Positions 51,113 through 62,738 of a stretch of DNA of 64,000 bases are shown here, piece by piece; position 1 is the first letter of the stretch, and each line of letters begins with the position of its first letter. Below the pieces are notes generated by a model. It was not told the DNA's origin and ran no database searches. It worked only from the letters and a program-made list of their open reading frames with translations. Source of the DNA: Phenylobacterium glaciei (GTDB taxonomy: Bacteria; Pseudomonadota; Alphaproteobacteria; Caulobacterales; Caulobacteraceae); the NCBI RefSeq assembly GCF_016772415.1, contig NZ_JAGSGD010000001.1, positions 1 through 64,000 on the forward strand. Direction: 5' to 3'. Position numbers and translations under genes: made by a program.

Positions 51113-52945
51113 ATGCCATCCGCCTCCCTCGACGAGGCGCGGGAGATCCTGCGCCGCACCTTCGGCCATGCCGAGTTCCGGGGCCGCCAGGCCGAGGTGA
51201 TCGAAGAGGTCCTGGCCGGGCGCAGCGCCATGGCCGTCCTGCCCACCGGCGGCGGCAAGAGCCTCTGCTACCAGATCCCCAGCCTGATGCGTCCCGGTCT
51301 CGGCCTGGTGGTCTCGCCCCTGATCGCCCTGATGACCGACCAGGTGGCGGGCCTGGTGCAGTCTGGCGTCGCCGCCGCGCGGCTGGATTCCAATATCGAG
51401 CCCTGGGAGAAGGCCCAGACCTGGGAGCGGATCGAGGCCGGCGAGCTGGACATGCTCTACATCTCGCCGGAAGGCCTGATGACCTCCTCGGTGATGGACC
51501 GCCTGCGCCGCACGCCGCTGGCGCTCATCGCCATCGACGAGGCCCACTGCGTCAGCCAGTGGGGCCACGACTTCCGGCCCGAGTACCGGATGCTGGGCCG
51601 GCTGGCGGAGATCTTCCCCGATGTGCCGCGCCTGGCGGTGACCGCCACCGCCGACGCCCGCACCCGCGACGACATCCGCGCCGAACTGCGGCTGGAGGAC
51701 GCCCTGGAATTCGTCGCCAGCTTCGCCCGGCCCGAGCTGGCGCTGTCGGCCGAGCGCAAGCGCGGGGCCGGCCACAAGCGGGTGCTGGAGCTGATCGAGG
51801 CGCGGCCCAACCGCTCGGGCGTGGTCTATGCCGGCTCCCGCGACGGGGTCGACAAGCTGGCCGAGAGCCTGCGCGCCGCCGGGACCCACGCGCTGGCCTA
51901 CCACGCCGGCCTCGACAAGAACGTCCGGGCCGAACGGCTGGAGACCTTCCTGGAGGCCGAGAGCGCGGTGATGGTGGCCACCATCGCCTTCGGCATGGGG
52001 GTCGACAAACCCGACGTCCGCTTCGTGATCCATGCCGATCCGCCGGCCTCCATCGAAGCCTATTGGCAGGAGATCGGCCGGGCGGGCCGCGACGGCGATC
52101 CGGCCGAGGGCATCACCCTCTACGGCGCCGCCGACATGGCCTGGGCCTACCGCCGCATCGACGGCCGGGAGATGGACGACACCGTCAAGGCCGTGCAGCG
52201 GCGCAAGGTCGGCCAGTTCTACGCCATGATGGACGGCGCCAACTGCCGCGCCGCCGCCGTGCGCCGCTATTTCGGCGAGGAGGGCGTGGAGCCCTGCGGC
52301 CAGTGCGACCTGTGCCTGTCGCCCCCCGAAAGCATCGACGCCACCCAGGCCGCCCAGAAGGCGCTGTCCGCCGTCCACCGCCTGGGAGGCCGATTCGGGC
52401 GCGGACGACTGGTGGAGCACCTGCTGGGCAAGACCAAGGAGCCCTCCAGCTTCGAGGCGGGGCTGACCACCTTCGGCATCGGCAAGGAGTTCAGCGTCAA
52501 CGGCTGGCGCGACCTGCTGGACCAGCTGCTGTTCGACGGCCTGCTGAAGGAAGACCCCAATGACGGCCGCCCGCTGATCGGCCTGGGCGACCCCGAGGGC
52601 GTGAAGGCGGTCTATCGCGGCGAACGCCGGGTGGGCCTGCGCAAGGCGCCCGAGGAGCACGACCCCACCACCCGCTCGGGCAAGCCCCGCAAGCGCCGCG
52701 AGACCGCCGACATCGATCCCGGCGACGCGGCTCTCTTCGAGGCCCTGCGCTACTGGCGGGCCGGCGAGGCCAAGCGCCAGCACGTGCCGCCCTATGTGAT
52801 CTTCCCCGACCGCACCCTGATCGAGGTCGCCCAGACCAAGCCCGGGTCCCTGCCCCGCCTGGCCGCCGTCTCGGGCGTCGGCGAAAGCAAGCTCGCCCGC
52901 TACGGCGAGGCGGTGATCGAGGTGGTGAAGGGGTTCGAGAGCTAG
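51113..52945 (+). CDS. recQ: ATP-dependent DNA helicase RecQ
   Basis: A 610-residue superfamily 2 helicase of recombination and replication-fork repair. Walker A is LPTGGGKS (K49), motif II is DEAH in IAIDEAHCVSQWGHDFRPEY, and EIGRAGRDG is motif VI. The RecQ zinc site is present as a Cys near 385 plus CGQCDLC, followed by a winged-helix domain and a C-terminal HRDC domain (GSLPRLAAVSGVGESKLARY). ATG 51113. Its stop shares CTAG with the converging chemoreceptor-like gene. Confidence 0.95.
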   Translation: MPSASLDEAREILRRTFGHAEFRGRQAEVIEEVLAGRSAMAVLPTGGGKSLCYQIPSLMRPGLGLVVSPLIALMTDQVAGLVQSGVAAARLDSNIEPWEKAQTWERIEAGELDMLYISPEGLMTSSVMDRLRRTPLALIAIDEAHCVSQWGHDFRPEYRMLGRLAEIFPDVPRLAVTATADARTRDDIRAELRLEDALEFVASFARPELALSAERKRGAGHKRVLELIEARPNRSGVVYAGSRDGVDKLAESLRAAGTHALAYHAGLDKNVRAERLETFLEAESAVMVATIAFGMGVDKPDVRFVIHADPPASIEAYWQEIGRAGRDGDPAEGITLYGAADMAWAYRRIDGREMDDTVKAVQRRKVGQFYAMMDGANCRAAAVRRYFGEEGVEPCGQCDLCLSPPESIDATQAAQKALSAVHRLGGRFGRGRLVEHLLGKTKEPSSFEAGLTTFGIGKEFSVNGWRDLLDQLLFDGLLKEDPNDGRPLIGLGDPEGVKAVYRGERRVGLRKAPEEHDPTTRSGKPRKRRETADIDPGDAALFEALRYWRAGEAKRQHVPPYVIFPDRTLIEVAQTKPGSLPRLAAVSGVGESKLARYGEAVIEVVKGFES

Positions 52946-54078
52946 GCGGCCTGGGACGCGGCCGACGAGGCGGCGTCTGGCTCGCGCTGGGTGATGGCGC
53001 CGTACCAGCCGAGGCCGCGGTAGGTCTCGTAGCCGGGGGTCAGGGCATAGCCGACGGTGACCTGCTCGGTGGCGTAGCTGCCCATGCCCACGGCGTTGGC
53101 GAGCAGGCGGAAGGTCTCGTCCAGCTCACCGCGCTGGTCGGAGGAGGCCAGCACGCGGCCCGCGTGATCCAGCAGCAGCACCCGGGAGCGGGCCCGCTCC
53201 TCGTCGGTCAGCCGCACCCCGTCCACCACCGCCTGGGCCTGGGGCTTCCAGTCGAAGTGGATACCCAGCACCCCGATCACCTTGCCGTCGCTCAAGCCGT
53301 CCTGGCGGATCGCGGTGGCGTAGGTGGCCACCGGCGCGTTGTTGAGCGCCGGCGCCCGCTCGATGTCCCAGGCCACGAACTCGTCGCCCGAGGCGGTCTT
53401 CATGGCCTGCTGGAACCAACCGGCGCCGGCCACCGAGAGGCCCTGGGTCGCGGGGTAGACCTGCGGCCGGCCGGTGGCCACCACGTGTCCCGCCGCGTCG
53501 CAGATCCACAGGTCGAGATAGACGGTATAGGCGTCCAGGATGACCTTCAGACGGCTGCTGGCATGGCGCGCGCCCTCGGGCGTCGGCTCGGCGACGGCGG
53601 CCACCACGGCGGAATCGGTGGCCCACCAGCGGACGTCGCAGGTGCGCTCATAGAGGTTGCGGTCGATGATCTCGATGGCGTTCAGCGCCAGGTCGGCCAG
53701 GCGCTGGCCGCGCAGATGGGACAGGATCGCCCCGCCCACCAGGGACAGTTCCTGCAGGTCGGCGCGGACCTGGCTCTCCAGGGCCTGGGCGACCTCGTCG
53801 ATCTCCTGCGAGATGCGCTTGAATTCTTCCGAGACGATGGCGAAGCCGCGCCCCGCCTCACCGGCGCGCGCCGCCGTGATCAGGGCGTTGATCGCCAGCA
53901 TCTTGGCTTCGCGATTGATGGAGGAAATCTCGCCGATCTTCGCGCCCGCGACGGACGACAGGCGTTCGGAGAGCTCCAGAATGCGTTCCGGGACCAGACT
54001 ACCGTCGGACTCAGCCAAACCGCATCCTCTTGCGCCGACGCACCATTCTGACGGGATGTCGTTGGTGTATGCGCACAT
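52942..54078 (-). CDS. Soluble chemoreceptor-like protein: MCP signalling tip plus C-terminal cache-like domain
   Basis: A 378-residue protein with the domain order reversed from normal chemoreceptors. Residues about 35-100 are a short MCP signalling hairpin with the near-invariant tip INREAKMLAINALITAARAG and EAGRGFAIVSEEFKRISQEI. The remaining 250 residues look like a PDC/cache sensor (DLWICDAAGHVVATG, VIGVLGIHFDWKPQA). I see no transmembrane helix, so it should be cytosolic or on a partner. ATG 54078 is used; an in-frame TTG at about 54015 with GAGG upstream is an alternative start just before the hairpin. It may modulate a Che system or form part of an unusual sensor. Confidence 0.8.
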   Translation of the reverse strand: MCAYTNDIPSEWCVGARGCGLAESDGSLVPERILELSERLSSVAGAKIGEISSINREAKMLAINALITAARAGEAGRGFAIVSEEFKRISQEIDEVAQALESQVRADLQELSLVGGAILSHLRGQRLADLALNAIEIIDRNLYERTCDVRWWATDSAVVAAVAEPTPEGARHASSRLKVILDAYTVYLDLWICDAAGHVVATGRPQVYPATQGLSVAGAGWFQQAMKTASGDEFVAWDIERAPALNNAPVATYATAIRQDGLSDGKVIGVLGIHFDWKPQAQAVVDGVRLTDEERARSRVLLLDHAGRVLASSDQRGELDETFRLLANAVGMGSYATEQVTVGYALTPGYETYRGLGWYGAITQREPDAASSAASQAA

Positions 54079-54187
54079 GATCGGTGAGTCGCGGCGACTA
54101 ATTTGAATGTGGCGCTGCAGGCCTCCGATGCATTTTCCCGCCGGAAACGTCAAATATCCTGATTTTTGAGCAGCCCATGCGCAGAAA

Positions 54188-55057
54188 TCAGGCAGGCTTC
54201 AGGAAGACATAGCGCTGATAGGGGTCCGCCAGCGCCCAGTCCGTCGCCTCGATCCGCCAGTCGGGGTAGTTCGCCGCGAGGAACTCCAGGGTCATGGAGG
54301 TGTCGCCATAGGTGGCCTCGCCCTCCACCGTGTCGCGGCCGTGCGGCACGAAGGCGAAGCCCTCGGCGGCATGTTTGGCCTGGTAGGTTTCCGCCTGGGG
54401 CGCGTAGTCGGGGTTCACGACCCAGTACTCCGCCGGCCGAATGGTGATGGCCAGCAGGCCGTTCGGGGCGATGTGCTTGCGCAGGGCCGATAGGGCCGCG
54501 TCGGTGGCGTTGCGCGAGGTGTGGGTGAACACCGAGAAGGCGAACATCACGTCGAAGGCGGCTTCCGGGGCCGGCAGACCCTTGGGCAGATAGTCCGACT
54601 GGGCGACATTGCCGGCCAGATTGGCCTCACGGCAGAGGTTCACCGCCAGGTCCCAGGGATCCACGGCCCAGATCGCCTCGGGATTGCTGAAATAGTAGAG
54701 CAGCCGGGTCATCCGCCCATAGCCGCAGCCATAGTCGAGGATCTTGGCGCCCGAGAGCGAGCGGTTGCGCAGGGCCGCGTAGTTATAGGCCAGCGCCCGG
54801 ATGAAGCTGACCGTCGGCTTGAGCAGGGAAAGCCCTGAGTCGCCGGTGAAGTTGCGCTGGGTCTCGTCGCTGGCCATGCGCGGCAGCAGCTTCGAGAGCG
54901 CCGGCAGGTCCTCGCGCGGCAAATCAAACAGCAGCATCCCGAAGGCGTCCAGCGAGAGCTTGCCCCGAAGGAATTCCAGCACCTCGTTCACGGTCGCGCC
55001 TCGGGCGGCGAGGCCGTCGGCCTCGGTCACGATCCTGGCTTCATCGATCAGCAGCAC
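54188..55057 (-). CDS. Class I SAM-dependent methyltransferase
   Basis: A 289-residue methyltransferase. Motif I is KILDYGCGYGRMTRLLYY near residue 105, WAVDPWDLAV provides the acidic ribose-binding residue, and DVMFAFSVFTHTSRN is motif IV. The N-terminal 90 residues (VNEVLEFLRGKLSLDAFGML) form a helical cap. GTG start at 55057 with GAGG 9 bases upstream. It follows gyrB at a distance of 78 bases in the same direction and precedes the chemoreceptor-like gene. Acceptor molecule unknown; a small molecule or glycan seems more likely than protein. Confidence 0.85.
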   Translation of the reverse strand: MLLIDEARIVTEADGLAARGATVNEVLEFLRGKLSLDAFGMLLFDLPREDLPALSKLLPRMASDETQRNFTGDSGLSLLKPTVSFIRALAYNYAALRNRSLSGAKILDYGCGYGRMTRLLYYFSNPEAIWAVDPWDLAVNLCREANLAGNVAQSDYLPKGLPAPEAAFDVMFAFSVFTHTSRNATDAALSALRKHIAPNGLLAITIRPAEYWVVNPDYAPQAETYQAKHAAEGFAFVPHGRDTVEGEATYGDTSMTLEFLAANYPDWRIEATDWALADPYQRYVFLKPA

Positions 55058-55135
55058 GCGGAGAACCTCAACCTAGGCGGCAGGGCGCCGCGCGACGGGC
55101 CCCTTTGCCCAAACCGCGCGGCCAAGGCAAGGAGG

Positions 55136-58716
<3,581 letters not shown>

Positions 58717-58813
58717 GGTCGGGTCATACAGGCTTCGCACTCGCGCGCGAAGCGGCATGGCCTTGAGCGCGGCCCGCGCCAAGCTAGGGTATGGGCGACT
58801 TCCAAGGGGTGGC

Positions 58814-60367
58814 GTGCGCGTGCGGCTGTTGGCGATGGGACTGGCCGCGTTCGCCGTGGCGGGGGCGGCGCGGGCCGACCCGCCGCGCATGTCGCCGCCC
58901 GACTGGGTGGCCCGGCCCGACGCCGAGGCCCTGGCCGACCACTATCCGGGCCTGGCGCGAACCCTGGCGATCGAGGGCCGGGCGACCCTCAGCTGCACCG
59001 TGGACCTCAAGGGACGGCTTCAGACCTGCGTCAGCGTAGCGGCCTCGCCCGCAGGCCTGGGCTTCGACAAGGCCGCCCTGGCCATGAGCAAGCTGTTTGC
59101 GATGCAGCCCAAGCGGGTGGACGGCAAGCCGGTGGCAGGCGGCACGGTCCGGATCCCGATCCGCTTCGCCCTGCCCGCGCCGGGCCAGGGCGAGCCTGAG
59201 CCCCTCGCGTCCCCGACAGCTCTGGACGCCGCGCGCCGCGCCGCGGACCTGAGCGGCATCTCCGGACGGCTGGCCCGGGGCCTGACGGAGGACCTGGACA
59301 AGATCGCGGGCGGCAGCGCCGAACCCATGGTGCTGGCCCAGGGCCTGGCCGCCCTGGCCGACGCGCGGGCGGCGGCCGCGCCCCAGGTCGCCGAGGCCGC
59401 CGCGCGCAGCATCGCCGCGACCCTGAGCCCGGCGGAGGTGGCGCAGTGGCTGGCCTATCTCAAGGGTCCGGCGCTGCGGACGCTGAACGCCGAGGGGCCG
59501 CAGATGAACCAGGCCTTCGCCGCGGTGCAGGCGACCCATACCCAGCTGGTGCTGGCCCGGGCCCGCGACACCTTCTGCGGCCGCCAGGACTGCAGCAGCG
59601 ACGCCACCCTGCCTGACCTGCACGCCCTGGCCGAGGCGCCCGAGGTCCTCATCGACAAACCCCGGTGGTCCCAGGCGCCCAGCCTGATCGAGGCCCAGGC
59701 GGCCTATCCCCTGGGCGCCCAGGCCTTCCGCCTCAACGGCTGGGCCATGCTGCAATGCCGGGTGGCCGTCGCCGGGGCCCTGGAGGACTGCCAGGTGCTG
59801 GCCCAGGAGCCGAGGCGCCTGGGGTTCGGCGCGGCGGGCCTGAAGGTGGCCGGCAGCTACCGCCTCGATCCCGACCTGATGGCCCAGGGGGCGGCGGGCG
59901 ACCGGGTCAACCTGCCGACCTTCTTCAGCATCGCGCGCGAGACCCCGCCTGAGCCCGTGCGGCCCCGCCCGTCCCGCGCCCTGACCCTGGCCCGCGAGAT
60001 CGTCCGCGCCCAGGGGGTCGAGGCGACCGCCGACCAGGCCGGTGAGCTGGGCCAATGGCTGCTGAGCCACCAGCCCGGCCTGGACGAGGCCGTGGCCCGC
60101 GACGCCGGCGAAGCCTATCGCGGCGCGGTGATCGAAGATCTCCCCGACCTGCTGGACGCCCACGCGGCAGTCTATGTGGCGACCCTCACCGAGCCGGAGC
60201 TCGCCAGCACCGCCGCCTTCCTGCACAGCCGCGCCGGCCAGCTCGCCACCGGCCGCGACGACGCGTTCAATCTGCGGCTGGCCGTGGCGCTTGCCGAAGT
60301 CCAGACCCAGGCCGACGCGAAGGCCCGCACCGCCTTCTGCGCCGCCCACGCCTGCGCGGCGGACTAG
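58814..60367 (+). CDS. Secreted two-unit TonB-like protein of unknown function
   Basis: A 517-residue secreted protein (signal peptide ending AGAARA). It contains two repeats of the same plan: a TonB-C-like beta domain (about residues 54-118 and 307-373), each with a C-x10-C pair (C61/C72, C315/C326), followed by a helical region ending with C-x4-C (C255/C260 in FCGRQDC, C509/C514 in FCAAHAC). Even cysteine spacing suggests disulfides in the periplasm. GTG 58814 is chosen with AAGGGG 4 bases upstream; GTG 58820 is also possible. No energy-transducing N-terminal TM anchor like that of TonB is seen. Paralogue of the next gene. Confidence 0.75.
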   Translation: MRVRLLAMGLAAFAVAGAARADPPRMSPPDWVARPDAEALADHYPGLARTLAIEGRATLSCTVDLKGRLQTCVSVAASPAGLGFDKAALAMSKLFAMQPKRVDGKPVAGGTVRIPIRFALPAPGQGEPEPLASPTALDAARRAADLSGISGRLARGLTEDLDKIAGGSAEPMVLAQGLAALADARAAAAPQVAEAAARSIAATLSPAEVAQWLAYLKGPALRTLNAEGPQMNQAFAAVQATHTQLVLARARDTFCGRQDCSSDATLPDLHALAEAPEVLIDKPRWSQAPSLIEAQAAYPLGAQAFRLNGWAMLQCRVAVAGALEDCQVLAQEPRRLGFGAAGLKVAGSYRLDPDLMAQGAAGDRVNLPTFFSIARETPPEPVRPRPSRALTLAREIVRAQGVEATADQAGELGQWLLSHQPGLDEAVARDAGEAYRGAVIEDLPDLLDAHAAVYVATLTEPELASTAAFLHSRAGQLATGRDDAFNLRLAVALAEVQTQADAKARTAFCAAHACAAD

Positions 60368-60582
60368 GGGCCCTGCCCTTAGGTGCGTGCCGGCGTGGCT
60401 GGGCCCCAACCGCCGAGGAAGGCGCACGCCCGTCGGAGCGGAAGTCGGTCGGCGTCAGGCCCGGCGAAGGCCGTGCAGACCACGGAGGCATCCTCCAGGA
60501 TTTGGCGACGGGCGCGACGCAGCAATGGGCTTGAGCCGGGCGATACGCCCGCTAGGATACCGCCTTGGGTTGAGGGGGCGCC

Positions 60583-61419
60583 GTGCAAAGGAATCTCATC
60601 GCTATTGGGCTGTGCGCGAGCTTATTGGCAGCGCCTGCCTTCGCCAGGAGCCCCGTCGTGGTTAATCCAGACTGGCTCCAAACGCCCGATTCCGACGCAA
60701 TGGCGAAGGCTTTCCCAGAGGTAGCTGGTTTGCTTGGCGTTGATGGATACGCATTGATCCGTTGCCAGATCACAGTGTTGGGACGTGCCGACGCTTGCAC
60801 GGTTGTGGGCGAGTCCCCGTCGGGTTGGGGTTTTGGAAACGCAGCTCTCATCATGAGCCAATCGTTCCGGTTTCGGCCTAAGACCGTCGACGGACGGGCG
60901 GTTCCCGGTGGGGAAATCCGCGTTCCCTTGCGCCTAGTCACTCCCATCCCCCCGGGACTTGCAAGTTCGGTAGGTTACCGGCCGCCAGAAGCCTCTGCCA
61001 CGCGGCTGAAACTGGTCAGGGCCCTGGCCGCGCTTGCGGATGTCCGCGGCACCACCTCGGCGGACGCTGAGGTTTCGATAGGAAAACTGTTCACCTCAAG
61101 CCCCTCGCCGGGCATGAGCCCGTCCCTGTGGTCGGATGCCGACCTCGCCATACGAGCGGCGATACGCGAGGGCATTCCAAGCCTGATTGAGGCGGTCGTT
61201 CTCGAAAACATCACAGAGTACAGTGACGAAGATCTTCTACGAATGTTCGATCCCGCTAATGGGCCCGGCCGGACCCCCAAAACGCTGCAGTTCACCCGGA
61301 TGCGCGATGATCGTGTAGTCGGCGCAGAGGTTCTGAAGATGCGTGAGGCCGCCCGGATCTCGCTCTGCGCCCGACACGACTGCGTCGCCAAACGCATCGC
61401 ACCTGAGCCGACGCCCTAG
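60583..61419 (+). CDS. Secreted one-unit TonB-like protein, paralogue of the upstream gene
   Basis: A 278-residue secreted protein (signal peptide ending PAFA) with one TonB-C-like domain (residues about 52-118, C61/C72 spaced exactly as in its neighbour; WGFGNAALIMSQSFRFRPK aligns with the first unit there) and a helical tail ending C262-x4-C267 (CARHDC). GTG start with GAGGGGGCGCC upstream. Codon use is visibly richer in A/T at third positions than in its neighbours, which may reflect relaxed selection or transfer. The gap 60368-60582 upstream shows no gene or repeat that I can support. Function unknown. Confidence 0.75.
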   Translation: MQRNLIAIGLCASLLAAPAFARSPVVVNPDWLQTPDSDAMAKAFPEVAGLLGVDGYALIRCQITVLGRADACTVVGESPSGWGFGNAALIMSQSFRFRPKTVDGRAVPGGEIRVPLRLVTPIPPGLASSVGYRPPEASATRLKLVRALAALADVRGTTSADAEVSIGKLFTSSPSPGMSPSLWSDADLAIRAAIREGIPSLIEAVVLENITEYSDEDLLRMFDPANGPGRTPKTLQFTRMRDDRVVGAEVLKMREAARISLCARHDCVAKRIAPEPTP

Positions 61420-62534
61420 ACCCGCAGCGGCATCAGGACGTAGCGGACATCGGGGTCGGTGGGGTCGAGGACCAGGGCCGGGTCGTTGGGGCCGCCGAAG
61501 CGGAACTCGGCCAGCTCGGCGCCGATCTGGTCGGTGACGTCCAGCAGGTAGCGGGCGTTGAACGACAGTTCGAAGCTCTCGCCGTCGTAGTCGACCTCGA
61601 TCTCCTCGACGGCCTGGCCGGCCTCCATGTTGCGGACCGTCAGGATCACGCGGCCCGGCTCGATGGCCATGCGCACGGAGCGGCTCTTCTCGGCAGAGAT
61701 AGTTGCAACACGGTCCACGGCCTTGGCGAACAGCTTGTTGTCCACCATCATCACCCGGTCGTTGTCCTTGGGGATGACCCGGACATAGTCGGGGAAGTTG
61801 CCGTCGATGACCTTGGAGGTCAGGGCCGCGCCGCCGAATTCGAATCGCACCTTCTGGGGGCTGAGCGCCAGGTCGACGGTCTCGCCGGCGTCCTCCAGCA
61901 GGCGACGGGCCTCATTGACGGTCTTGCGGGGCACGATGACGCCGGGCGTGCCGGCCGAACCCTCAGGCGCGATCATCTCGGCCAGGGCCAGGCGGTGGCC
62001 GTCGGTGGCGACGGCGCGCAGCTTGGCCACGCCGCCCTCCACCACCGAGTGCAGGTAGAGGCCGTTGAGGTAATAGCGGGTCTCCTCGGTGGAGATCGCG
62101 AACTTGGTCTTGTCGATCAGGCGGATCAGGTCGCCGACATCGACGCCGATGCGCCCCGACAGGCCGTCGGCCGACATCACCGGGAAGTCCCCGGCCGGCA
62201 ACACCGGCAGGTTGAAGCGCGAGCGGCCGGCGGCCACGGTCAGGCGCGGGTCCTCGCCGGTGAAGGACAGCGACACGTCGGCGCCGTCGGGCAGCTTGCG
62301 GACGATCTCATAGAGGGTGTGGGCGGGCGCGGTGATCTGGCCGGGCTGCTCCACCTGGGCGAAGGCCTCGTCGATGATCTCCATGTCGAGATCGGTGGCC
62401 GAGAAGGTCAGACGCTCGCCCTCGGCAGAGAGCAGCACATTGGAGAGGATCGGAATGGTGTTGCGGCGTTCCACCGCGCTTTGCACATGCCCGAGCGCCT
62501 TCAGAAGCGCCGCCCGCTCGATCGTCAATTTCAT
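61416..62534 (-). CDS. dnaN: DNA polymerase III subunit beta (sliding clamp)
   Basis: A 372-residue clamp with three repeats of the processivity fold. The N-terminus MKLTIERAALLKALGHVQSA and VERRNTIPILSNVLLSA, the centre TEETRYYLNGLYLH and the C-terminus DPTDPDVRYVLMPLRV are the standard DnaN landmarks. Normal length. The stop shares CTAG with the converging TonB-like gene. The 204-base region 62535-62738 to divergent polA should contain both promoters; I see no clear DnaA box there. In many alphaproteobacteria dnaN is not directly beside dnaA, consistent with this arrangement. Confidence 0.97.
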   Translation of the reverse strand: MKLTIERAALLKALGHVQSAVERRNTIPILSNVLLSAEGERLTFSATDLDMEIIDEAFAQVEQPGQITAPAHTLYEIVRKLPDGADVSLSFTGEDPRLTVAAGRSRFNLPVLPAGDFPVMSADGLSGRIGVDVGDLIRLIDKTKFAISTEETRYYLNGLYLHSVVEGGVAKLRAVATDGHRLALAEMIAPEGSAGTPGVIVPRKTVNEARRLLEDAGETVDLALSPQKVRFEFGGAALTSKVIDGNFPDYVRVIPKDNDRVMMVDNKLFAKAVDRVATISAEKSRSVRMAIEPGRVILTVRNMEAGQAVEEIEVDYDGESFELSFNARYLLDVTDQIGAELAEFRFGGPNDPALVLDPTDPDVRYVLMPLRV

Positions 62535-62738
62535 GGTCAGTCCGAACCTGTGGCCAACGGCGCGCCCGTGCGCCGCCGCCTCCCGAGGAGGAAGGGACTT
62601 GCGACTTTAACCGAAATGCTGCCGTGCGGAAGGGGGCGAGGGCCCCTCGTTTGTGGAAGGCGAAGATATGTGGCGTTGGGCCGCGCCGGACGGGTCTGCG
62701 CAGGTGACCATCGGCCTTCGCGCGCCTATCTTGGCCCG

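Noticed and set aside
60368-60582. Short frames in both directions in the gap upstream of the one-unit protein
   Set aside because: Several short frames exist but none has a ribosome binding site, motif or consistent codon bias.
62535-62738. Origin of replication next to dnaN
   Set aside because: No cluster of DnaA boxes or an A/T-rich unwinding region is visible; a single weak match (TTGGCCACAGG) is not enough.
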